DNA of 64,000 bases from Microbacterium sp. LWH11-1.2 (GTDB lineage Bacteria; Actinomycetota; Actinomycetes; Actinomycetales; Microbacteriaceae), in NCBI RefSeq assembly GCF_038397745.1, contig NZ_CP151636.1, positions 4,154,001 to 4,218,000 on the forward strand. Direction: 5' to 3'. The notes below the pieces were generated by a model that made no database searches, was not told the DNA's origin, and saw nothing but the letters and a program-made list of their open reading frames with translations. Positions 1-8,750 of this stretch are shown here, piece after piece; the stretch's first letter is position 1; each line of letters opens with the position of its first letter. The position numbers and the translations under genes are program-made.

Positions 1-496
1 GGTTCGGCACCGACAGGATGATGTCGACGACGCGCATGATGACGGTGTCGACCCATCCCCCGAACGTGCCGGCGAGCAGGCCGAGAACCATGCCGCCCAC
101 CAGGCCGAGGGCCGTGGAGATCACGCCGACCAGAAGCGATGCCTGCGCTCCCCAGATGAGCTTCGAGAGCACATCACCGCCGAAGCGGTCGAGACCGAGC
201 GGGAACTCCGGCAGCTCACCGGGACCGGGGATGTGCGTCGGGGTGATGAACTTCGCACCGGGCAGCGCCGTCTCCGGATAGGGAGCGAGCAGGGGTGCGA
301 GTGCCGAGACGAGCAGGAAGGCGAGCACGATGGCCGCGCCGATCCACGCCGTCGGGTTGCGGCGGAGTCGGCGGAAGACGTCGCGCCAGAACCCTCCGGA
401 TCCGTCCTTGAGACCGGCCTGGGCGATCGCGACGGTGTCGATGACGCCGCCGCTCTCCGCCGACGGTCCCTGTGCGGGTGGGAGTGCGACGCTCAT
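1..496 (-). CDS. Peptide ABC transporter permease, DppC/OppC type (partial)
   Basis: Inner-membrane subunit of a family-5 peptide (or nickel) importer; 165 codons are visible and the 3' part runs off the left edge. A cytoplasmic N-terminus of about 48 residues (OppC_N-like) leads into a membrane segment at residues 50-71. The motif DRFGGDVLSKLIWGAQASL at 103-121 matches the D-x-x-G-x-D-x-x-S conserved stretch of DppC proteins. The ATG is chosen because GGAGG sits 7 nt upstream. It follows the DppB gene by 34 nt on the same strand, and the ATPase genes are presumably beyond the edge. Confidence 0.88.
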   Translation of the reverse strand, partial: MSVALPPAQGPSAESGGVIDTVAIAQAGLKDGSGGFWRDVFRRLRRNPTAWIGAAIVLAFLLVSALAPLLAPYPETALPGAKFITPTHIPGPGELPEFPLGLDRFGGDVLSKLIWGAQASLLVGVISTALGLVGGMVLGLLAGTFGGWVDTVIMRVVDIILSVPN

Positions 497-531
497 GATG
501 CGGCCTCCGTGCGGACGATGGTGAGGGACAT
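494..531 (-). other. 12-codon overlapping frame between dppB-type and dppC-type genes
   Basis: An ATG overlapping the permease stop (TGATG) opens a frame reading MSLTIVRTEAAS, whose TGA overlaps the ATG of the next permease (ATGA). It contains the GGAGG ribosome site of the downstream gene. It may be chance, or it may help ribosomes re-initiate; no product is claimed. Confidence 0.3.
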
Positions 532-1535
532 CACTGCACTCTCACTCTCGGATCGATGAAGCTGTAGGAGACATCCACCGCCAGGTTGATCAGCGCGTAC
601 GCGATCGCGATGAAGATGATGAATCCCTGGAGCACGGGGAAGTCCCGCGTGAAGATCGCTCTCGCGAGGAACGAGCCGATCCCGGGGAAGGCGAACACGG
701 TCTCGGTGAGCACCGCGCCCGAGATGAGCAGACCGGTCTGGAGGCCGATCGTGGTGATCACCGGGAGCATCGCGTTGCGCAGGATGAAGCGGCTGCGCAG
801 CGTCGACGACCCCACGCCCTTCGCCCGACCGGTGCGCACGTAGTCCGCGTTCTGCACCTCCAGGACGCTGGCCCTGGTGATGCGGACGATGATGGCGAGC
901 GGGATCGTGCCGAGAGCGAGCGCCGGCAGGATGAGATGCAGGATCGCATCCCAGGACGCGTCGAACTCGCCGGTGATGAGGCCGTCCCACACGTAGAAGC
1001 CCGTGGGATGGGTGGCGTCTATTCGCGGATCCTGCCTGCCGTCGGACGGCAGCCAGCCCAGCTGCACCGCGAAGACGTACTTCAGGATGAAGGCCAGGAA
1101 GAACACCGGGATGGTGATGCCGACGAGGCTCAGCACGACGGACGCGTGGTCCGTGAGCTTCCCGTGACGGCGCGCGGCCCAGTAGCCGAGCGGGATGCCG
1201 ACGCCGACGGCGAAGATGAGCGCCATGACGCTCAGCTCGAGCGTCGCAGGGAAGCGGCGGAAGAACTCCTCCACCACGGGACGGTTGGTCTGGATCGACG
1301 TGCCGAAGTCTCCCTGGAGGAGGCGTCCGATCCAGATGAAGTACTGCTCGAGCAGCGGCCTGTCGAAGCCGTAGAGCTCGTTGACTCTGGCGATGGCGTC
1401 GGGAGTCGCCTTCTCACCGAGAAGAGCGACGGCGGGGCCGCCGGGGAGGGCCCTGACCCAGGCGAACAGCAGGATGCTGAGCCCGAACAGGGTGGGGATG
1501 AGGAACAGCAGTCGCCTGCCGATGGTGCGCAGCAA
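531..1535 (-). CDS. Peptide ABC transporter permease, DppB/OppB type
   Basis: Partner membrane subunit of the same peptide importer, 334 residues, the usual size. It opens with a hydrophobic segment (RRLLFLIPTLFGLSILLF), followed by the typical VRALPGGPA stretch of DppB proteins, and has a binding-protein-dependent transport domain with about six membrane helices. I chose the TTG at 1535 because GGAG lies 6 nt upstream and homologues begin at this point. A longer in-frame reading upstream passes through a strong hairpin and is unlikely. The stop TGA touches the ATG of a 12-codon frame that ends on the DppC start. Confidence 0.87.
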   Translation of the reverse strand: MLRTIGRRLLFLIPTLFGLSILLFAWVRALPGGPAVALLGEKATPDAIARVNELYGFDRPLLEQYFIWIGRLLQGDFGTSIQTNRPVVEEFFRRFPATLELSVMALIFAVGVGIPLGYWAARRHGKLTDHASVVLSLVGITIPVFFLAFILKYVFAVQLGWLPSDGRQDPRIDATHPTGFYVWDGLITGEFDASWDAILHLILPALALGTIPLAIIVRITRASVLEVQNADYVRTGRAKGVGSSTLRSRFILRNAMLPVITTIGLQTGLLISGAVLTETVFAFPGIGSFLARAIFTRDFPVLQGFIIFIAIAYALINLAVDVSYSFIDPRVRVQ

Positions 1536-1561
1536 AGAGATCTCCGATGATCGGAAGGTAC

Positions 1562-1604
1562 GCCGTGTTCCGGTTCTCGCGATGCGCGAGAACCGGAACA
1601 CGGC
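1562..1604 (-). terminator. Strong hairpin between the peptide-binding protein and permease genes
   Basis: A perfect 20-bp inverted repeat (1562-1581 with 1585-1604, 3-nt loop) lies in the 86-nt gap between the binding-protein stop and the permease TTG. No clear T-run follows. Such hairpins often stabilise the upstream message or terminate partially, giving more binding protein than permease. Confidence 0.8.
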
Positions 1605-1621
1605 TCCTCAGATGGTCAGAC

Positions 1622-3295
1622 CTACTTGGTGAGGACGATGTCGGTGAAGACCTCGTCGTTCACGGGGCTGGCCGGGTAGCTCTTCACGCGCGGGTCGAAC
1701 GCCAGGGTCGGCGCCGGGTGCGCGAGCGGGACACCGGGGATGAACTGCGCGACATCCTCGTTGATCTGCTCGTAGAGCGGGGTCTGCTCGTCGAGGCTGG
1801 AGACACCGCGTGCCTCGGCCAGCTTCTGGAACAGCTCCGGGTTGTTGAAGCCCCACTCGGAGCTCTCCTGACCGAAGAAGACGCCGACGAAGTTGTCGGT
1901 GTCGTTGTAGTCACCGGTCCAGCCGAGCAGGTGGATGCCGTGGTCCGGCGTTCCGGTGGTGCGGTCGAGGTACTCGACCCACTCCTCCGAGACCGGGGTG
2001 GTCTCGACGCCGACCTCGGCGAGCTGCGAGGACAGCACGGTGAAGATCTGCTCGGGGTCCGGCATGTAGGGGCGCGACACGTTGACCGGGTAGTTGAAGT
2101 CCAGCTTCAGCGGGTTGGCCTCGGTGTAGCCCGCCTCGGCGAGAAGCGACTTGGCCTTCTCCGGGTCGAACTCGTAGGTCGTGACGTCGGGGTTGTAGCC
2201 GTTGACGACCTCGGGAACGAACTCGATCGCCTTCTTGGTGCCCTCGGGGAGGACCTGGCTGATCAGCGCATCCTTGTCGATCGCGTACGACAGCGCCTCA
2301 CGGACCTTGGGGTCCTGGAGCGCCGGCACGGCCTGGTTGAACGCCAGGTACAGGATCGTGAACGGCGGGCGCGACACCATGGTGAAGCCGTCGTCCTCGA
2401 GTGCCTTGGTGTCGGCGGGGCCGACGAGGTCGTAGCCGTCGATCGAACCGGACTCCAGCGCCTGGCGGCGGGCGGTCGGGTCGTCGATGGTGCGGAAGAT
2501 GATCTCGTCGACCTGTCCGGCGTCGCCCCAGTAGTCGCCATAGGCCTTCAGGGTGACCTGCTCACCCGGCGCCCACTCGTCGAACTGGTAGGGGCCGGTG
2601 CCGACCGGGTGCCCCATGGCGTACTCGGAGAGCTGCGGGGCCTCGGCCGAGCCGCCGACCTCGTCTGCACCGAACTCGGCGAGCGCCGACGGGCTCTGCA
2701 TGCCGAACGACGGCAGCGACAGCGAGGCGACGAAGCCGGCGAACGGCTTGTTCAGCTCGATCGTGACCTTGCCCTCGCCGTCCGGGGTGCAGGACTTGTA
2801 GACCGCTTCCTCGGGGTTGGACGAATAGCCCTTGAAGAGCTTGTTGTAGTAGTACCCGAACGCCTCGGACGCGGCCAGACCGGTCCAGTTGTACCAGCGG
2901 TCGAAGTTGAAGCACACGGCCTCGGCGTTGAACGGCGTGCCGTCGTGGAAGGTCACGCCCTCCTTGAGGGTGAAGGTGTGGGACATGCCGTCCTCGGACG
3001 ACTCCCACGACTCGGCGAGGAGCGGTGCGGGGTCTGCGGTGCCGGGCTCCGTGCCCACGAGGCCCTCGAAGATCTGGCGGGAGACGCGGAAGGTCTCACC
3101 GTCCTGAGCGAACGCGGGGTCGAGGCTGGCCGGATCGGACGATGCCGCGAAGACGAAGGTGCCGTCGACATCTCCGGATCCTTCTCCACCGTCGTCTCCC
3201 CGCTCGCTGGCGACGCATCCCGCCAGGACGAGAGCGGCGAGCGCTGCTCCGGTGACGGCGATGAGACCTCGCCGACGTGTGACTGTGTGGTGCAT
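1622..3295 (-). CDS. Peptide ABC transporter substrate-binding lipoprotein (family 5)
   Basis: Extracellular solute-binding protein, 557 residues, delivering oligopeptides or related ligands to the downstream permeases. A lipoprotein signal (MHHTVTRRRG..., lipobox LAGC with Cys27) would anchor it to the outer face of the membrane. The body matches family 5 (DppA/OppA), with motifs such as VTFHDGTPFNAEAV and GTGPYQFDEWAPGEQ. The ATG at 3295 has GAAGG 7 nt upstream and starts directly at the signal peptide; the open frame extends further upstream but lacks such support. The ligand cannot be told from sequence. Confidence 0.9.
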   Translation of the reverse strand: MHHTVTRRRGLIAVTGAALAALVLAGCVASERGDDGGEGSGDVDGTFVFAASSDPASLDPAFAQDGETFRVSRQIFEGLVGTEPGTADPAPLLAESWESSEDGMSHTFTLKEGVTFHDGTPFNAEAVCFNFDRWYNWTGLAASEAFGYYYNKLFKGYSSNPEEAVYKSCTPDGEGKVTIELNKPFAGFVASLSLPSFGMQSPSALAEFGADEVGGSAEAPQLSEYAMGHPVGTGPYQFDEWAPGEQVTLKAYGDYWGDAGQVDEIIFRTIDDPTARRQALESGSIDGYDLVGPADTKALEDDGFTMVSRPPFTILYLAFNQAVPALQDPKVREALSYAIDKDALISQVLPEGTKKAIEFVPEVVNGYNPDVTTYEFDPEKAKSLLAEAGYTEANPLKLDFNYPVNVSRPYMPDPEQIFTVLSSQLAEVGVETTPVSEEWVEYLDRTTGTPDHGIHLLGWTGDYNDTDNFVGVFFGQESSEWGFNNPELFQKLAEARGVSSLDEQTPLYEQINEDVAQFIPGVPLAHPAPTLAFDPRVKSYPASPVNDEVFTDIVLTK

Positions 3296-3330
3296 TCTGT
3301 GACCTTCCCTGTAGGGCGCTTCTGCACGTT

Positions 3331-3350
3331 CCGGGGCCTCTTCGCCCCGG
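3331..3350 (-). promoter_or_regulatory. Hairpin in the 5' leader of the peptide-binding protein gene
   Basis: CCGGGGC and GCCCCGG arms with a 6-nt loop lie in the predicted leader, about 35 nt before the start codon. Possible mRNA-stability or regulatory element; no known riboswitch was recognised. Confidence 0.4.
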
Positions 3351-3366
3351 ACACGGTGATTCCTCG

Positions 3367-3395
3367 ACGCTACCCAGTGAATTCTCAGATACCAA
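3367..3395 (-). promoter_or_regulatory. Promoter of the peptide transporter operon
   Basis: Reading on the minus strand, TTGGTA (3395-3390) and TAGCGT (3372-3367) are separated by 17 nt, a good -35/-10 pair, giving a leader of about 65 nt. An inverted pair GATACC (3388-3393) and GGTATC (3416-3421) overlaps and flanks the -35 and could be an operator. Confidence 0.55.
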
Positions 3396-3448
3396 ACACC
3401 CGCATGTTGCGATCCGGTATCGACATCTCGCGACTCGGTGTCATCCGG

Positions 3449-3454
3449 TAGTGT
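3449..3454 (+). promoter_or_regulatory. Leaderless -10 box of the PfkB kinase
   Basis: TAGTGT ends 7 nt before the GTG at 3462, so transcription probably starts on the start codon. Confidence 0.55.
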
Positions 3455-3461
3455 CCACATC

Positions 3462-4382
3462 GTGCCCGACTCCTCCCCTCTCGTCGTCTGCTTCGGTGAG
3501 GGCATGGTCTCCCTCGTCCCCGCCCTCGCGGCCCCGCTCGAGGACAACCGCACCTTCCACCGCTCGCTCGCGGGCGCGGAGTGGAACACCGCGATCGCGC
3601 TGGCATCGGCCGGCATCCGCACCGCTGTGGTCTCACGCGTGGGCGACGACGGGTTCGGGCGGTTCCTGACGGCGGAGCTGCGCCGACACGGCGTCGACGA
3701 CTCCGCGGTGGAGATCGATCCGGATGCTCCGACCGGACTCTACGTGAAAGAGCTCGCGCCTCGACCCGACGGCGCCGTGGACGGGACGATGCACTACTAC
3801 CGTGCGGGGTCCGCCGCGGCAGACCTGTCGCCCCAGACGCTGGAATCGCCCGCGGCATCCGCTCTCCTCGCCGAGGCGGCGCTCGTGCACACGTCCGGGA
3901 TCACCCCGGCCCTCTCGCCGTCGGCCCGTGCCGCGCAGGAGTCGCTGTTCGCGGATCGTCGCCCCGATCGACTGCTCAGCTTCGACGTGAACTGGCGTCC
4001 GGCGCTGTGGCGCGCCCGCGAGGAGGAGGGCAGGGCGCTGATCAGCGAGTTCGCCCGCCGGTCCGATGTCGTGTTCTGCTCGCGCCCCGACGCCGAGGCC
4101 GTGTTCGGGGCCGGCGATCCGGATCGGCTGCGCGCACTGTTCCCGCAGCCCCGGTACCTCCTGGTCACGGATGCGAACGGCGCGGTGGCGTTCGACGGCG
4201 CCGAACGCGCCGAGAGCTCCGCACTGGAGGTACCGGTCGTGGAGACCATCGGTGCCGGAGACGCCTTCGCCGCCGGCTTCCTCGCCGGGGTGCTGACCGG
4301 TCTCTCGCTCGCGGGGAGCCTCGCGCGAGGCCACCGCATCGCCACGCGCGCTCTCGCCAGCACCCGCGACCACGTCGACTGA
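3462..4382 (+). CDS. PfkB-family carbohydrate kinase
   Basis: ATP-dependent sugar kinase of the ribokinase/PfkB fold, 306 residues, phosphorylating a sugar such as 2-keto-3-deoxygluconate, fructose or a related compound; the substrate is not clear. It shows the N-terminal family signature region (GAEWNTAIALASAGI) and the C-terminal signature VVETIGAGDAFAAGF near residues 260-275, with the catalytic Asp in GAGD. The GTG at 3462 is preferred because a -10 box lies exactly 7 nt before it; another in-frame GTG occurs at 3438. It diverges from the peptide importer and converges on the RpiR-type regulator. Confidence 0.85.
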   Translation: MPDSSPLVVCFGEGMVSLVPALAAPLEDNRTFHRSLAGAEWNTAIALASAGIRTAVVSRVGDDGFGRFLTAELRRHGVDDSAVEIDPDAPTGLYVKELAPRPDGAVDGTMHYYRAGSAAADLSPQTLESPAASALLAEAALVHTSGITPALSPSARAAQESLFADRRPDRLLSFDVNWRPALWRAREEEGRALISEFARRSDVVFCSRPDAEAVFGAGDPDRLRALFPQPRYLLVTDANGAVAFDGAERAESSALEVPVVETIGAGDAFAAGFLAGVLTGLSLAGSLARGHRIATRALASTRDHVD

Positions 4383-4395
4383 CCCGCCGTCGACC

Positions 4396-4531
4396 GGTCG
4401 TTGAGCGAGCGCCAGCGAGACGAAACGCCCACCGCCCGCCTCATCGCGTTTCGTCTCGTCGCTGGCGCTCCTCGCTCAACGACCGAGACGGGGCACGTTT
4501 CGTCTCGTCGCCGACGCTCCTCGCTCGACGC
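4396..4531. repeat. Three copies of a GGTCGTTGAGCGAG-type intergenic repeat
   Basis: Copies at 4396-4428 (+), 4446-4484 (-) and 4496-4531 (-) share the pattern GGTCGTTGAGCGAG...GCGA...GACGAAACG. The first two face each other and can form a long hairpin between the convergent kinase and regulator genes, so they may also act as a bidirectional terminator. A fourth copy lies at 45351-45388. Confidence 0.8.
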
Positions 4532-4541
4532 CCGGGATCTG

Positions 4542-5408
4542 TCAGCGACGGCGGCGCGGGGCTGCGGCGTCGTGCGTGAGCTGGAGAGACACGGCGACGG
4601 GCTCGCCGCGGTGCTGCACCACCCGTACGAACAGCACATCGACGAGCGCGAGCTGGGCGATGCGGCTCGACATCGCCGCCATCCGGAACGGCGACTCGTG
4701 CGCATGGGTGAGCAGCACCACGTCGGCGACCTGGGCGAGGGTCGAGTCGGCCACGCTCGTGACGGCGACGACGAGCGCGCCCGCGTCTCGCGCGACCTCG
4801 AGGGCCCGCACCGTCTCCAGGGTCTCCCCGCCGTGGGAGAACGCGATGGCCACGTCGTCGCTCGTACGCAGCGACGCCGTCGTCACGGCGAGATGCGGGT
4901 CGGGCGAATGCGACACCGAGCAGCCGATGCGGGACAGCTTCAACTGCAGATCCTGCGCGGTCAGGGACGAGGCGGCCTGCCCGAAGAGGTCGATGTGCCG
5001 GGCCGCAACCACGGCCCTCGCGACGCGATCGATTCCGGCCGCGTCGATCGCCAGCGCGGTCTTCTCGATCGCGTCGATCTCCATCGCGGCGAGCTTGGCG
5101 GCGATGGCGGGAGGCTCGTCCTCGGGGTCGATCGTCGTGCTGTCGAGCCCGAACCGCGCCTGCTGAGCCTGCGCGAGCGTGACGGTGCGCGCGACGGCGA
5201 CCCGCAGCTCGCGATACCCGCTGTAGCCGAGCGTCTGCGCGAAGCGCGCGACCGTCGACAGCGACGTGCGGCAGAGCTTCGCGAGATCGTTGATCGCGAG
5301 GTCGATCACGAGCGTCGGGTCGCCCAGGATGGTCTCCGCGACGCGCGCCTCGGCCGCGCTCAGCTTCGGCAGCGAGCGTCGCACCAGTGCGAGAACGTCG
5401 GCGTCCAT
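4542..5408 (-). CDS. RpiR/MurR-family transcriptional regulator with SIS domain
   Basis: DNA-binding regulator of 288 residues that senses a phosphosugar. An N-terminal HTH_6 domain (about residues 1-77, with DLAINDLAKLCRTSLSTVARF as the helix-turn-helix) is followed by a SIS sugar-isomerase-fold domain (about 120-260, with AFSHGGETLETVRAL). The family includes MurR, which responds to MurNAc-6-phosphate. It is the last gene of the sugar importer operon, 14 nt after the glycosidase, which suggests it controls that operon. Its effector is not determined by the sequence. Confidence 0.85.
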   Translation of the reverse strand: MDADVLALVRRSLPKLSAAEARVAETILGDPTLVIDLAINDLAKLCRTSLSTVARFAQTLGYSGYRELRVAVARTVTLAQAQQARFGLDSTTIDPEDEPPAIAAKLAAMEIDAIEKTALAIDAAGIDRVARAVVAARHIDLFGQAASSLTAQDLQLKLSRIGCSVSHSPDPHLAVTTASLRTSDDVAIAFSHGGETLETVRALEVARDAGALVVAVTSVADSTLAQVADVVLLTHAHESPFRMAAMSSRIAQLALVDVLFVRVVQHRGEPVAVSLQLTHDAAAPRRRR

Positions 5409-5422
5409 CGGCGGATCCCGCC

Positions 5423-6934
5423 TCAGCCGGCGGCGTCGACCCTCTCGGGCGGGGCGGAGCGACCCAGCAGGGTCTCCCTCGCGACCTGGGCGCCGAGTCG
5501 ACTGGCCGCCGCGACCTCGACGGTCGGCAGAGGCAGCGGATGCCGAGCGGGCAGGCCGACGTTCACGACGACCGCCTGCGGGTCGCGGACCGCCGCACGT
5601 TCCACGAGCGCGCGCTGCGCGGCATCCGCGTCGGGCCGATCGATCAGGACCACGGTGGTCCCGGCCGCCGTGGCGGCCTCGTCGAGGACTCGGTCCTGCT
5701 CGGCCACCGGATTGCTCGCGACGTCGAGCCGCACGCGGAAGCCGTCCGCGGCGAGCGCGTTGGAGACGTAGCCCGCGGCGCTGTCGACCGCCAGCGACGA
5801 TCGGCGCCGCGCGTCGATCACCGCGAGTCCGGATGCCGCCGCCGGGGCGTGACCTGTGAACGAGACGACGCGACGGACGATCTCGGCCGCGTCGAACTCC
5901 TCGGTCGTCTCGTGCTGCCCGTCCGCGGCGATCCGGAGCCGTGCAGCGAGCACGGCGACCCGCCGAGCGGCCTCTTCGACCCGCTCCCGTGAGAGCGATC
6001 CGTCGCGCAGGGCGTCGACGATGCCGTCGCGGGCGGCGAGGAAGTCGCGTCGGTCCTGGTCGGGGAACGCGGCCGCGCCGGGGTTGGTCGGATTGCCGAT
6101 GCAGAGGAGGTCCGCGCCGGCGGCGAGCGCGAGAGCCGCCCCGCCTCCGATGCCGACGGTCTCGCGGATGGCGGCCATGTCGAGCGCATCGGTGATGATC
6201 ACGCCGTCGAAGCCCCACTCGCGCAGCATCCCCAGGACTCGGGGATTCAGGGTCGCCGGCGCCTCACCCCAGGCGGGGACGACGATGTGCGCCGTCATGA
6301 CGGCATCCACTCCGGCGTCGATCGCGGCACGGAAGGGCTCCAGGTGCACGCGCTCGAACTCCTCGATGTCGAGGGAGATCTCGGGCAGCGCATGATGCGA
6401 GTCGACGTGCGTGTCGCCGTGACCCGGGAAGTGCTTGACGCACGCGGCGACCGCGCCGTCCTGGATGCCGTCGACCGTCGCGACGACGTGCCGGGAGACC
6501 AGGTCCTCATCGGCCCCGAACGCGCGCACGCCGATGACCGGATTGCTGGGGTCGGTGTTGACGTCGGCGACCGGCCCGAGGATCACGTTCGCGCCGACGG
6601 CACGCACGCGCCGAGCGAGCTCGGCGCCGGTCCGCTCGGTGGCGACGAGATCGTCGAGCAGGCCCAGCTGCGCGGCGCCGGGGACGGTCGAGCCGGAGGC
6701 GGACTCCAGCCGGGTGACGCTTCCGCCCTCCTCGTCGATGCCGATCAGGGCATCGGGGTTGGCGGCGAGGATCTCGTCGCTCAGGTCTGCGAGCCCGTCG
6801 CCGACGTTCTGCCCGAAGTAGACCACCCCGGCGAGACCGTCGCGCAGCTCGTCGAGGAGCCAGGACGGCGCCTCCGTCCCGAGGAACCCGGGCCAGAGCA
6901 CACCGTTGGCGAGACGTTCGAGTTCGATGCTCAT
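5423..6934 (-). CDS. nagZ: Beta-N-acetylhexosaminidase-type glycoside hydrolase family 3 (NagZ-like)
   Basis: Hydrolase of 503 residues expected to remove terminal N-acetylglucosamine from muropeptides or chitin fragments. It contains the NagZ hallmark KHFPGHGDTHVDSH at residues 167-180 (His180 in the acid/base loop) and the nucleophile region IITDALDM with Asp249. A C-terminal domain of about 130 residues follows the catalytic barrel. No signal peptide is seen, so it should act in the cytoplasm on imported sugars. Its ATG overlaps the stop of the MalG-type permease by 4 nt. Confidence 0.88.
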   Translation of the reverse strand: MSIELERLANGVLWPGFLGTEAPSWLLDELRDGLAGVVYFGQNVGDGLADLSDEILAANPDALIGIDEEGGSVTRLESASGSTVPGAAQLGLLDDLVATERTGAELARRVRAVGANVILGPVADVNTDPSNPVIGVRAFGADEDLVSRHVVATVDGIQDGAVAACVKHFPGHGDTHVDSHHALPEISLDIEEFERVHLEPFRAAIDAGVDAVMTAHIVVPAWGEAPATLNPRVLGMLREWGFDGVIITDALDMAAIRETVGIGGGAALALAAGADLLCIGNPTNPGAAAFPDQDRRDFLAARDGIVDALRDGSLSRERVEEAARRVAVLAARLRIAADGQHETTEEFDAAEIVRRVVSFTGHAPAAASGLAVIDARRRSSLAVDSAAGYVSNALAADGFRVRLDVASNPVAEQDRVLDEAATAAGTTVVLIDRPDADAAQRALVERAAVRDPQAVVVNVGLPARHPLPLPTVEVAAASRLGAQVARETLLGRSAPPERVDAAG

Positions 6935-7764
6935 CCCTTCACCGCTCCCGCGACCATGCCGGAGGCGAGGCGGCGCTGAACGATCACGAAGAAGATCATG
7001 ACAGGAACCGTGATGATCGTCGAGGCGGCCATGATGCTGCCCCAGTCGTTCGAGAACAGTCCGAAGAAGGACTTCAGGCCGATCGAGACGGTGTACTGGT
7101 CGGTCTCGGCGCCGAGGATCGTCATCGCGAAGATGAACTCGTTCCAGGCCGTGATGAAGCTGAAGATGCTGGTCGCGACGAGGCCGGGCATGACCAGCGG
7201 CAGCAGGATCGAGCGGAACATGCGCCACCAGCTCGCGCCGTCGATGTACGCGGCCTCCTCGAGCTCGACGGGGACGGCGGCGACGAAGCCGCGCAGCATC
7301 CAGATGCCGAACGCGAGCGACAGGGCGATGTAGACGATCATCAGGCCGAGGATGCTGTTCAGCAGTCCGAGGCTCTTCACCTGGAGGAACAACGGGATCA
7401 CGAGGGCCTCGAGCGGCACCATCTGCACGACGAGGATCATCATGAGGACGGTGGTGCGGAACTTGAAGCGGAAGCGCGCGACGGCGACCGCCGCCAGCAG
7501 GCAGACGAGGGCGCTGACGAGGACGGTCACGAGGGCGACGATCGCGGAGTTGCGCAGGAAGGTTCCGAAGCCGCCCTCGTTGAGCACGAACGCGAAGTTG
7601 TCGAACGTGAACTCCTGCGGGAGCAGCGACTGCCCACCGCTGGACGCCTTCTTGTCGAAGGCGCTCGACACCATCCAGTAGACCGGGAACAGCGTGAAGA
7701 TCAGGACCGCGGCGACCGCGATGCCGAGTCCGATGCGGGACCGGAGCGAAGCGCGGGGATTCAC
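6931..7764 (-). CDS. Sugar ABC transporter permease, MalG type
   Basis: Membrane subunit of a CUT1-type carbohydrate importer, 277 residues with about six helices. The cytoplasmic EAA loop (VELEEAAYIDGASWWRMF) that docks onto the ATPase is intact. The GTG start overlaps the upstream permease stop (GTGA), and its own stop overlaps the glycosidase start (ATGA), so the three genes are probably coupled in translation. No ATPase gene is in the operon; such importers commonly share a genome-encoded MsiK-type ATPase. Confidence 0.9.
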   Translation of the reverse strand: MNPRASLRSRIGLGIAVAAVLIFTLFPVYWMVSSAFDKKASSGGQSLLPQEFTFDNFAFVLNEGGFGTFLRNSAIVALVTVLVSALVCLLAAVAVARFRFKFRTTVLMMILVVQMVPLEALVIPLFLQVKSLGLLNSILGLMIVYIALSLAFGIWMLRGFVAAVPVELEEAAYIDGASWWRMFRSILLPLVMPGLVATSIFSFITAWNEFIFAMTILGAETDQYTVSIGLKSFFGLFSNDWGSIMAASTIITVPVMIFFVIVQRRLASGMVAGAVKG

Positions 7765-8735
7765 AGCTCGTCCTCCTTCATGAGGGAGCGGATGTAGACG
7801 ATCGTGATGCCGATCAGGACGAGCGTCAGCAGCACCGCGAGAGCGGCGCCGAAGCCGTACCGGTTCTGGCCGAACGACTCGACATACGACCAGACGCCGA
7901 GGTTGAGCACGGAGCGGTTGCCTCCGCTGCCGCCGGGCATCAGATAGACCTGCGCGAACACCTTGAAGTCCCAGATGGTCGACAGGATGATCACGACCGA
8001 GAACACCGGCTTGAGCGTCGGGAAGATGATCTTCCAGAAGCGGCGCCAGGCGCCGGCGCCGTCGAGGGCCGCCGCCTCGAGCATCTCCTTCGAGACGCCG
8101 AGGAGACCGGCGAGCACCGTGATCGCGACGAACGGGAATCCGTGGTGCACGACGTTGAGGAGAACGATGGCATAGAACGACCACTGGTTCGTGAACCAGT
8201 TGACCGAGCCGTCCATGAGACCCAGGTCCTTGAGCACGGTGTTGAAGATGCCGCGGTCGGCATCGAAGATGAAGGTCCAGACATAGGTGCCGGTCACGGC
8301 GGGCATCGCCCACGCGACCATGATGCAGCTCGACACGATGACGCGCCACGTGGTGCCGAGGCGGGCGAGCAGCAGGGCGACGAGCGTGCCGACCGCCACG
8401 GTGACGAAGACGGCGACGGCCGCGAAGCCGACCGTGTTCGGCAGCACCACCGTCCAGAGCGTCGGGTTGGTGAGCGCCTCGGCGTAGTTCTCGAGGCCGA
8501 TCCAGTTGTTCTCGCCCGTGTTGATCTCGCGCAGGCCGTAGTCCTGCAGAGAGTAGATGACGACCTGGACGAGCGGCCAGAGCATGAGCACCGCGAGGAT
8601 GATCAGCCCGGGAGCGAGGAGGAGCCAGGGGCGGGCCTTGAGGAGCGAGACGCCCCGCTTCGGCCGGCCGCCGACCACGGAGGCGGAGGTGGACTCCGCC
8701 TTCGTGGTCGGCAGTGGCGCTTGCACCATCGACAT
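7761..8735 (-). CDS. Sugar ABC transporter permease, MalF type
   Basis: Partner permease of the CUT1 sugar importer, 324 residues. A hydrophilic N-terminus of about 35 residues precedes the first helix (PWLLLAPGLIILAVLMLWPL); the EAA-type loop reads EMLEAAALDGAGAWRRFW. Starts at ATG 8735, 15 nt after the binding-protein stop; a second in-frame ATG follows two codons later. Confidence 0.9.
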   Translation of the reverse strand: MSMVQAPLPTTKAESTSASVVGGRPKRGVSLLKARPWLLLAPGLIILAVLMLWPLVQVVIYSLQDYGLREINTGENNWIGLENYAEALTNPTLWTVVLPNTVGFAAVAVFVTVAVGTLVALLLARLGTTWRVIVSSCIMVAWAMPAVTGTYVWTFIFDADRGIFNTVLKDLGLMDGSVNWFTNQWSFYAIVLLNVVHHGFPFVAITVLAGLLGVSKEMLEAAALDGAGAWRRFWKIIFPTLKPVFSVVIILSTIWDFKVFAQVYLMPGGSGGNRSVLNLGVWSYVESFGQNRYGFGAALAVLLTLVLIGITIVYIRSLMKEDEL

Positions 8736-8750
8736 GGAAGGGATGCTTCC

